DNA of 10,044 nucleotides from Phoronis ovalis. Taxonomy: Eukaryota; Phoronida; Phoronidae. Positions 1-6,958 of the stretch are shown one piece after another. Made by a program: the position numbers and the translations under genes. The notes beneath the pieces were generated by a model. It saw nothing but the letters and a program-made list of their open reading frames with translations, searched no databases and was not told the origin of the DNA. The stretch spans positions 1 to 10,044 of the forward strand of contig JAOXYB010068767.1 in NCBI GenBank assembly GCA_028565635.1, written 5' to 3'. Numbering within the stretch: position 1 is the stretch's first letter; every line of letters begins with the position of its first letter.

Positions 1-1021
1 CTGTCTTTGTTGAATTGATTAATTATTTTATATCGTATGTTTTAGTGTAATTCAATTAATGTTCCAATCTCTGGCTTTTTCTAACATTCGGCACATTCGA
101 AAATTATGAAATTTTGAATACTGTTATATAATATATCAAACACGCTGATAAAAAAATGTTTCAATATTTTGACCACTAAAACGTCAAAAATAACTTATCA
201 ATTTGAGTGTGACACAGGAGAGTAGATATACTATATCACGTAGAAAATCTGTGCGGTTATTATGTAGGTCAATGCTTAGCACAAAATAAAAGGTTAAATG
301 ACATATCTTGCCTATTCCTAATCTAATATACATGTATCAACCCCGGGTATCGACTTATTGCTTGGGCACGGTATCACCCGCATCACCCTTAAGGTTATGT
401 TTTATCTCTTGGCTGTTTATTTTTGTAGAATTACACCAATAAGGACTCAGGTTTATATCTATCTGGTGACTCAATTTAAACATAATATATAACCAGCAAG
501 GTGAACAGCGAATACTGAATTCCAGAAGCGCTTGTTTGTACGTTGTCCTCAAGGTAAGCAATTGGCTGCGAATTATAAGTGAAGCCAAACACATCTTGAG
601 TTTGACTGTAATGCAGAAAGGGTTTGATAATAACAAATTATTTAATTATAACACGCGCCTAATAAATATACGGAGAGGGATGCTTATCGTCTAGTTCCAT
701 TTTCTTCCATAGTGTAACCTTGCGTTAAATAAATCTTATATAATCAATCATAAATTAATTTAAACAAAAATTTGCCACCTAATAATTCCCTTTTTCACAT
801 CCCGCACTTACCTAGCTGGAAGATTTTCCTCATTTGTTGCACAGGGTGTATTTCTTAGAAAACGCATTCTCTTTACGATGTAAGCATGGCAAATTAAGGT
901 CCGTAAATTTACACATATCTGCAAGTGAATTTACCACTCATTTTATTGTTAGGAGGAGCTATATTTACATCTATAACAGGGTTATGTTTTCTGCGTTTTT
1001 CCAATTATCACAGGGTATATT
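1..1021. other. Upstream region, no gene recognised
   Basis: AT-rich sequence in which I see no exon with a recognisable protein domain and no RNA gene. A minus-strand open frame of 93 codons lies at 355-636, but it starts at a TTG, resembles no family I know and has no convincing splice or start context, so I do not call it a gene. A 64-codon plus-strand frame at 834-1028 is equally unsupported. Confidence 0.5.
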
Positions 1022-1207
1022 TTGGTGACATTTATTTACCACAGTGTCAGGCTTTTTACCCTGGGGCTTAGTTCTCTACTAACAGTTTTGACCAGTGTCA
1101 TTACGGCCGATAATACCAATCTATACCTTTCGACGAAAAAGGTACCCCATTCTATATCGGATTTCATAGCAGAATTAAACAGCAGAAAAGGCCAACCTTA
1201 CCGGTAA
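1022..1207 (+). pseudogene. Possible degraded fragment of a non-LTR retrotransposon reverse transcriptase
   Basis: An open frame of 61 codons (TTG start, so probably not a true start) contains the string TADNTNLYLSTKKV, codons from about 1103, followed a little later by the residues AELN. In LINE-type reverse transcriptases the catalytic box reads FADDTNLYLS and is followed by a helix with a similar LN-x-EL pattern. Here the F has become T and the second catalytic D has become N, so even if the likeness is real the enzyme would be dead. Nothing upstream matches the expected PQG-S-LGPLLF block, no endonuclease is visible, and the frame closes soon after. The match rests on about 15 residues and could be chance. 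Confidence 0.22.
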
Positions 1208-1541
1208 CACCCAGTTAAAAGGCAATAAAAGTTATTATGCTATATGTTCTAAATAGCTTTTCACATTTATCTCATAATCACTCTCATTTATTATATTTTG
1301 TATATGATGTCAAATTGTCATAATTTCTGTAGGAATCACATGCAAACATTATAAAATTACCATGACTTAGAAATATGAGAACAAAATATGTAACAAAAGA
1401 GGAGTAGCCTTACTGTCTGATTATTTTTCACGAGTATTCTCAAATCCTTTATGTTCTTGTAAATGTGCGACATGCATTTCATTGTCATCATATGTCTACG
1501 CGCTGAAATCGGTAGTCACTGTTCATCACTGGTTTCGGTTT

Positions 1542-1560
1542 TAGGTACACTCTGTACCTA
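1542..1560. repeat. Perfect 7-bp inverted repeat with 5-base loop
   Basis: TAGGTAC at 1542-1548 is followed by ACTCT and by its exact reverse complement GTACCTA at 1554-1560. Just downstream (about 1570-1596) a second, looser pair made of TTAGGT and ACCTAG repeats the same theme, so the stretch looks like a small decayed palindromic element. No function can be assigned. Confidence 0.55.
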
Positions 1561-1980
1561 GACTGTGACTTAGGTCCTGTTCTATACCTAGTGCTTAGAC
1601 AACAGTAATTGATATCATGTAAATTTATTTTTACATCCGTCTGAATAATTAACACTTATCCTCATGTTTCTCGCCCGCTCCATTGAGGCGCTCATTGGGT
1701 AGTACAGATGTTAAAGTTATTTTTACTTGTTCAGCTTGTACTTTGGAGAAGCTACAGCATTTATAAGCCTACATTCCACAATCTGATTATAGACTTTCAT
1801 CTTTTAATGTCTGGTAAATATTTTATCATTTTGCTGCCAAAGTCAATTGCAGCCAGAAGATGAGATACATCATTGAGTTTAGGTACATCTGTTGAAAGTT
1901 TCTAAGCCTATGCCCATACAACAAGCCATATATGCCACCATCGTTGCTTTCTATGACTACAGAATTGACCCAGGTCGTGG

Positions 1981-2025
1981 CTGATAACCCTTGCCAACTT
2001 ACTCTAATAGCTTATGGGTTATCAG
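1981..2025. repeat. Perfect 10-bp inverted repeat flanking 25 bases
   Basis: CTGATAACCC at 1981-1990 pairs exactly with GGGTTATCAG at 2016-2025, with 25 bases between them. It could be a stem-loop or the ends of a very small transposon-derived fragment. I found no flanking target-site duplication that would support an insertion. Confidence 0.55.
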
Positions 2026-2558
2026 TGAGTATTTGATTACTGTATTATTGTTATCGTTCTATAAACTAATATAAAACTGTTTTGAATTTAAACATTTTAA
2101 CTGTTGATGCCTATTTTTTGCATTTTAATAGTTTTATAGGTGTAATTAGAAGATTAAACGAGATTTATCCGCACGATAGTTTGAAAATGCACCTATAAAC
2201 GTTGCTTTGGATCTGGCTTCCAGGTAACAAACTTTTGTATTTGTTTATTTATTACTATTTGAAAATATGTCGAATGATTTACTACAACCCACATCATGTT
2301 TATAGCAAACTGTAGTTGTATTATCTATTTGGAATTGCACATGATCAACGTCAGATTTCTATGGCACTGATCTTAAACAAAAATAAACAGCTAATAATTT
2401 CCTTGCATTTATGTGCAATATCTATAGAAAACGGAAGACATATTATCAATCCACCATTTTATTTCTGGTATAGACCCATTTGATACAGCAATATTAGCAT
2501 TAAACTTAACTATATTTATTTTAAGTAATTTGTTTTTGATATTCCAAAGTACGGTAAT

Positions 2559-2631
2559 GTACAGGTCTAATACTCTACTTTACCCTACACGGTTCTACTC
2601 TATAAGAAACTAATGTACCTATGACCTGTAC
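2559..2631. repeat. 9-bp inverted repeat flanking 55 bases
   Basis: GTACAGGTC at 2559-2567 and GACCTGTAC at 2623-2631 are exact reverse complements. TAATGTACC/A also occurs beside each arm as a direct repeat. A small decayed mobile fragment is possible, and so is chance in AT-rich DNA. Confidence 0.4.
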
Positions 2632-3258
2632 TAATTGCCAAATTGTGTGACGTATGTAACTAGTTTAGAATTTTTGAACCTTAGCTTTTCTTCTGTTGGT
2701 TAATGTTACTGACATTGAAAACAAGAAATTCCGTAGGTATGACAACAGATTTTTCTGGATAAGTTAAAATATTATTAAATCAAATGAATAAAAAATAATA
2801 ATTCCCGTGGCAGTATCTGTACTGAACAGGGATACATCTATATTTACTTGTAGTTAACAGATCTGCATTCAGTTGGCTAAGCTATTTTGTACCAGAGGTA
2901 GTAGGCTTTTAGTGTGCTAATTTTTATGATTACATATATCTGCACTTTCTAGAAACTAGACGCTCAAGAAGGTTCAGTGTGGATACTAATGTTATTTAAA
3001 TCTACAGCGCAGGACCAACATAAGAGTTGAAATCTATTTTATTTAGGAGACATTCAAAACCACTCACGTTTTAATTTTTAGTAATTAAAATCGAAATTTC
3101 GTTCAAAAAGCAGAATATCAGGACGCTGTTAATATATTCGTCGTACGTCAGCTCATACTGTGAGAAAAACTTAAACATAATCATTACTCATAAGCGTTTT
3201 TTTAAGTCCGAGATAATATTAATAAGAAATTTAAAGAAATATGTTTTGCAGAAACAGT

Positions 3259-3281
3259 AATACAGCTGTGAGAGCTGTATT
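3259..3281. repeat. 9-bp hairpin just upstream of the NLR start codon
   Basis: AATACAGCT at 3259-3267, loop GTGAG, then AGCTGTATT at 3273-3281, a perfect stem. It ends 33 bases before the ATG at 3315. If transcription starts upstream, it lies in the 5' leader and could form a modest RNA hairpin. It has no known match and may be accidental. Confidence 0.55.
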
Positions 3282-3314
3282 CTGTAGCAGAGACTAGTCA
3301 GAAAATCCGTCATT

Positions 3315-3418
3315 ATGTCTAAGAAAGAGTTACATGCTGAGCTACTATCTAACATAGAAGATGAACTGGATCAATATGATTTCACTAAACTAAAGAATTT
3401 TTGTAAAGCTTATCTCAA
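3315..3418 (+). CDS. NLR-like gene exon 1: start and first half of death effector domain
   Basis: The ATG at 3315 has an A at -3 and is preceded by an in-frame TAG at 3285-3287, so it is the first usable start in this frame. The exon encodes 34 residues plus two bases, beginning MSKKELHAELL and continuing with NIEDELDQYDFTKLKNFC. The pattern of a leucine-rich helix 1, an acidic turn, then a helix with LK-x-x-C is what I expect of DED helices 1 and 2 in FADD, caspase-8 and c-FLIP. The exon ends in a near-consensus donor, AA|GTAAGT, phase 2. DED is preferred over CARD, PYD or Death because of the ELD...DFTKLKNF segment and the match of exon 2 to the rest of the domain. Confidence 0.72.
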
Positions 3419-3680
3419 GTAAGTGTTAATACAAATTGCATTATAGATGGAAATTGCTTGGTATGTCATCAAAAACAGTATTACCATTAACTGCGTAACA
3501 CTGCTGAAATATAGTGATCCTATTTATTTGCCTATAACTACAGAAGCAGTTATACGACTTGCTGGAAAAATATCTTAATTTGGGTCAATAATATGACTAC
3601 TTAATCAGTAGGACAATCATTACTCCAGGCTTTGACACTTTTAAAATCTTGAGTATTCTTTGTCCTTGTACCATTTTTAG

Positions 3681-3823
3681 GAAAAGAGAACTAGGGTGCG
3701 TAACTGACTTCTCGGAGCTGATAAATAAACTTGAAGACAAAGGAGTGGAAGTATGTTGGCATTGTGGAGGTTACAGCAAACTTGTCTATTTGTTCGAAAC
3801 AATAGTGAAAAAGTCTAAGCATT
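3681..3823 (+). CDS. NLR-like gene exon 2: second half of death effector domain
   Basis: It is preceded by the acceptor ACCATTTTTAG ending at 3680. It takes two bases from exon 1 and continues in phase as KKRELGCVTDFSELINKLED, then KGVEV and GGYSKLVYLFETIVKK. This follows the DED helix 3 to helix 6 pattern (a basic linker, a 'DF-x-x-L-x-x-LE-x-KG' segment, then a helix like NLSFLKELL). The terminal R-x-D-L-L motif of classical DEDs is not clear here. The donor I favour is CATT|GTGAAG at 3824, because it alone gives the phase 1 needed by the next two exons. If it is not used, the frame reads on seven codons to a TGA at 3844-3846, giving a free-standing 89-residue DED protein. Confidence 0.7.
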
Positions 3824-4112
3824 GTGAAGCTTATTCAAGATTATGAGGGGAAAATAAACGATGCTGCGAGTTTGAATTTACATTTATTTGCACTTGTTCT
3901 CATGTCATAAACTCCTTACTGTGCCATAACATTTGTTTGTGGTATCTTAACCATCCAAACAAAGCTAGTTAGGCTCACAGTACAATAATTGCCAGTTTAC
4001 CAGTTAAGTGTTTTATTAGTTATTTACTCTAATGGTTTATGTGAATTAAAGTGTATATTAAGCGTATATAATTTTCATTATTAATTTGAGATAAATATGC
4101 TTTTCTTTTTAG

Positions 4113-4139
4113 ACGAATCATCACCAAGAACATATGATG
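4113..4139 (+). CDS. NLR-like gene exon 3: 27-base micro-exon in the linker
   Basis: A 27-base segment lies between a very strong acceptor (GCTTTTCTTTTTAG ending at 4112) and a good donor (GATG|GTAAAT). Taken in phase 1 it enters from exon 2 (T+AC, Tyr) and leaves in phase 1 to exon 4 (G+AT, Asp), encoding ESSPRTYD between the shared codons. It is open, keeps the frame and matches the phase on both sides. The peptide is a plausible flexible, polar hinge between the DED and the pre-NACHT linker. It has no domain of its own, so support comes from splice sites and phase only, and exon skipping would also keep the frame. Confidence 0.55.
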
Positions 4140-4490
4140 GTAAATACATAGCAAACATTACATGCCAGTAATGCAATGAATTGAATTTATTAGTAACTAC
4201 ACCATAATTACACCGTGTTTCTATTATTCACTGTTCACACAGCATGCAAAGTTATAGATATGGAATATTTTGTTTAAGTTCAATTTGAAATTGAGTAGTG
4301 TGAATTGCTTTGACCTTGATTTCATCATCATTTAAGAAATGGAATTTTACATATATATGTTTCTAATTGATGATTGTGCTACATCAGAAAATAAGAAATA
4401 ATGAAAGAAGAAAGAGAGTTTCAAAGTTAAGAAGCTCACTGATTATTTTGAACAAATTCATATTACCGCAGTTTTCCAAAAAAACAAGCC

Positions 4491-4558
4491 GTGGCGACTT
4501 TTCGGAAAATGGCATTTATTGACACCAAAGTATTACCCCTTGGCGAACTTTCGGAAAA
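4491..4558. repeat. Short direct repeat, two copies of about 19 bp, 49 bp apart
   Basis: The first copy, at 4491-4509, reads GTGGCGACTTTTCGGAAAA. The second, at 4540-4558, reads TTGGCGAACTTTCGGAAAA. They differ at three positions. The spacer is unrelated to either copy. It is probably a decayed local duplication in the intron. Confidence 0.6.
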
Positions 4559-4697
4559 GAAGCTATTTTTCAAAAAGAGAGAAAGAATATACAATAAAAA
4601 GCGTGATTTAAAATAGCAGTGTATTATGATTATTACATAGTATTAGTTTTGCGGTATGTGATCGCTACAGTCAAGAAGCACTAACCAACCTTCGCTC

Positions 4698-4728
4698 AGG
4701 GGCGGTTTTAGGAGGGGGGGGGGGGAGA
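4698..4728 (+). repeat. G-rich tract with 12-G homopolymer, G-quadruplex candidate
   Basis: GGGGCGG, then GGA and an uninterrupted run of 12 G at 4714-4725, lie on the RNA-like strand of intron 3. In otherwise AT-rich DNA this is a striking block. GGGGCGG-TTT-AGG-G(n) resembles degenerate tails I associate with dispersed repeats in invertebrate genomes, but I cannot name the family. The run length is also a likely site of sequencing error. Confidence 0.55.
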
Positions 4729-5068
4729 TTGTTTTTGATAAATACTGGTACAGATTGTGATGTTATTAGTATTTTTTATTCAAGAATATCCTGCGGTTCC
4801 ACCTATGTTTTGCAATTCTTTGAAAAAAGCGCCTTTAGGTTGAAATATATAGGGTGACAGGAAATAAATGCGCAAAGTTTAAAAGTTTATAGAAGTTTCC
4901 TTTTTAAAAGATACTTTCCAAATTTGGCACATGTAAAGGTAATTCATTAGAATATTATGAGATTCTTAAAATTCATTACAAGTAAGATATAATATTTCGA
5001 TTTCATAGTATTTTTTTGCGTATTGCCTAACAATATATAGAAACTGATACATTATTACAACAGGTTAC

Positions 5069-5251
5069 ATGTTGGTGCTGAAGCGCGAGGCGCAACATTT
5101 GTCTACAGAAGTCGATGGCAAACTGCTCCAGCAGTCCAATAAATTCGCAAATATAAAATTAAAACATTTGAGAACTTCTGAAAAAATGAGGCTGCAAACC
5201 CCTGTTACCTATTATGGCTATGAACAAATTCTAAACTTGTGTTTCACGTGA
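5069..5251 (+). CDS. Small open frame of unknown nature, 60 codons
   Basis: It starts with ATG at 5069, eight bases after a possible acceptor (TTATTACAACAG ending at 5063), and encodes a lysine- and leucine-rich, probably helical peptide beginning MLVLKREAQHL and ending NLCFT. It is less AT-rich than its surroundings. I do not recognise it. It lies inside intron 3, directly upstream of the duplicated segment at 5340-5665, and is more likely part of a dispersed repeat than a gene. A cassette exon is unlikely because it carries its own stop. Confidence 0.15.
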   Translation: MLVLKREAQHLSTEVDGKLLQQSNKFANIKLKHLRTSEKMRLQTPVTYYGYEQILNLCFT

Positions 5252-5339
5252 TTATTTAAGAAGGTCATTTTTGGTGAAAACTCGGTTTTGTCTCACCTGC
5301 AAAACAGAATGCGGTACATAGGTGTCACTTTTCCATTGT

Positions 5340-5665
5340 TGTCGTTGTCGTCAGCCTCGTCAACATTTTGTCATAAGCCTTTTCTCCTCCTGCACCATTT
5401 GCAGGAACTTTACATGAAGTTTGCCATAAACTATTGAGATATAACTAAAGGACGAATAATCTCTATTGAATTTTTTGAGATCACATGACTAACGGTATTG
5501 TTTGTCCTTGGCATCGTTAACATTTTTTCATAAGCCTCTTCTCCCCTACTTGCACCATTTGCAGGAACTTCAGAAATTTGGCGTACAATTGGGAAGATAA
5601 AATAGTCTGGAATCAATTTTTTACATCAGTTCACATTATGTTTGCTCTCGGCATCGTTGATTTTT
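5340..5665. repeat. Diverged tandem duplication, unit about 157 bp, two copies plus a partial third
   Basis: The blocks CGTCAACATTTTGTCATAAG at 5358-5377 and CGTTAACATTTTTTCATAAG at 5515-5534 start two copies. Both run into TTCTC...TGCACCATTTGCAGGAACTT, ending at 5410 and 5570. The following parts remain alignable through AATTTTTT and a GGCATCGTT block that occurs before copy two (about 5510) and again at 5650-5658, where a third copy begins and fades. Read on the minus strand both copies encode VPANGA...AY-x-KML, but no start, domain or longer frame supports a gene. Confidence 0.65.
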
Positions 5666-6184
5666 AATTAATCTGAAATCCAAATTTTGAGATCATTTCC
5701 AATATGGCTGACTGGAGAGGTGCCATATTTGTTCTCGAGTAAAGCTTGAGTTAAACTACGATAGAAGAAACACCGTTGTAAGTCAAGCATCTATGTTTGT
5801 GGTGATATATAGCATATGATGAGGATGTGATTTTGATAAGCTTTTGACCATGACCTACTTAAAACCTGATCTAATTTTTGTTATCAAATTAAAAAAAACG
5901 TAACTAGTGGAACAAGAACTGTAAGCATCTATATGAAATGTCACATTCAACTGCAACATCTAAGTGCAACAACACTACCGATACAAAGCTGAAACCTGCC
6001 CATATTTAATTCCAACAATGTTCCCCAATAAGATGCCTCAAATTTAAAAAATTTGCTCTGTTTTTAAATGATGCGCTTCTAAATATGTTTCTAAATATAT
6101 GTGTAAGAAAAAATCTTTCTGTTAAATTTTAAAGGGTTCTAAATGTTGAATATAACAAAAAAAATAATCTGATACATCTCTTGT

Positions 6185-6198
6185 ATAGAGATCTCTAT
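6185..6198. repeat. 14-bp perfect palindrome without spacer
   Basis: ATAGAGATCTCTAT is its own reverse complement and contains AGATCT. It lies in intron 3. No function is evident and it may be chance. Confidence 0.45.
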
Positions 6199-6289
6199 TT
6201 GAAGTGACTTTTGGCCAAGTTTTAACTTTATAACTACAGGGGTATAGGAGCTAATTGTTTTTGAAATTTAAAAAGAGTAAATTTTCACC

Positions 6290-6309
6290 CAAAAGTGGTT
6301 CCACTTTTG
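6290..6309. repeat. 9-bp inverted repeat with 2-base spacer
   Basis: CAAAAGTGG at 6290-6298, then TT, then CCACTTTTG at 6301-6309. The arms match perfectly. The two-base spacer is too short for an ordinary RNA hairpin loop without opening the top pair. A cruciform or a dimeric protein site is possible. It lies about 220 bases upstream of exon 4. Confidence 0.5.
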
Positions 6310-6528
6310 CTTAAATAATCATGTATCAGCTAGAAAAAGTAAATTTTTATAGTTTTCAAGTTACTATCATATTGTAGAAATGCGTAGTTTTTGCTATGTT
6401 ATCGTTTCATTTAACTGATTTATTTAAAATTTGACAAGAAGGATATACTAGTTCCAATAAGTTGTGCTGAAAGGCACTCGCCCAGGTAATAAATGTTAGC
6501 TATGGCCTACCCAATTTTTCTGTTTTAG

Positions 6529-6649
6529 ATCTGGGTGAAATAATTAAAAGAGAGCTGATAATATTATATGAAAGAGCCAAGCTTCAGCCACTTCCTTGGA
6601 GACCAGATTTAAAGTTGTCCACTGAAGAGGTTTACACACCCGTCACGAT
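6529..6649 (+). CDS. NLR-like gene exon 4: pre-NACHT linker with PLPW...VYTP motif (3' end uncertain)
   Basis: It is preceded by the acceptor CCAATTTTTCTGTTTTAG ending at 6528 and entered in phase 1 (G+AT, Asp). It reads LGEIIKRELIILYERAKL, then QPLPWRPDLKL and STEEVYTPVTM. A basic helix followed by P-W and then an acidic 'EE-x-YT' turn is the usual bridge before NACHT in invertebrate NLRs. The frame stays open to a TGA near 6699. The true 3' end is not clear: the NACHT exon needs two leftover bases, but after VYTP no GT occurs in that phase. The end given is where phase 2 would fit, and it is followed by GA rather than GT. A hidden small exon (for example 6870-6910, which has a donor-like GTAAAG) or a lost splice site are the alternatives. 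Confidence 0.6.
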
Positions 6650-6958
6650 GATAATTATTGAATTTTTTTGTTTATTTTCGGACATATATAATTGTGGTTG
6701 ATGAGCAGTATGTTAAGTTTCATTGTAACCTCATATCGCAATCCGCCTTAAATTAAAAATATTAAAATTAAGATGATTTTTAAAGTTTAATGTTGACTAA
6801 GACTTGAGAAAAATATGTCATAAAAACAATGTCTTGTTTGTACGTGTCATCTTGTTGGCTATAATATAGATTTTACTGACCAATCATCAGTGTTCGCCAG
6901 TCCCAAGAAAGTAAAGGGCTTCCATCAGTCTTAAATTGTTTGGTTATTTTTTCTGTAG
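6650..6958 (+). other. Intron 4 (unresolved boundaries)
   Basis: Sequence between the linker exon and the NACHT exon. Its 3' end is clear (a T-rich tract then CTGTAG ending at 6958). Its 5' end is not. A 41-base segment at 6870-6910, between TATAG and GTAAAG, is open in the frame that would connect in phase (0 in, 2 out), but its acceptor is poor and the following intron would be only 48 bases, so I do not call it an exon. Confidence 0.4.

Larger units (their letters stand above)
1208..3258. other. Intergenic or upstream region with small inverted repeats, no gene recognised
   Basis: About 2 kb of AT-rich DNA without an open frame worth calling. It holds three short inverted repeats (1542-1560, 1981-2025 and 2559-2631), listed separately. 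It may contain the promoter of the NLR-like gene that starts at 3315, but I see no convincing TATA box or other core element. A TGTTTTGCAG at 3241-3250 could be the acceptor of a 5' untranslated-region intron. Confidence 0.5.
4140..6528 (+). other. Intron 3, long and repeat-rich
   Basis: About 2.4 kb between the micro-exon and the linker exon, if the model is right. It contains a 49-base-spaced direct repeat (4491-4558), a 12-G tract (4714-4725), a small open frame (5069-5251), a diverged tandem duplication (about 5340-5665) and two tight palindromes (6185-6198 and 6290-6309), all listed separately. I see no further exon with a recognisable domain, though short phase 1-1 exons could be hidden here. 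Confidence 0.5.

Noticed and set aside
355-636. Minus-strand open frame of 93 codons
   Set aside because: It starts at TTG, has no recognisable domain, and has a composition like translated non-coding DNA.
834-1028. Plus-strand open frame of 64 codons
   Set aside because: TTG start, no domain, no splice context, and low-complexity YIYIY from an AT-rich stretch.
5431-5616. Minus-strand open frame of 61 codons in the duplicated intron segment
   Set aside because: It is the translation of one copy of the diverged tandem duplication. The other copy does not keep a comparable long frame.
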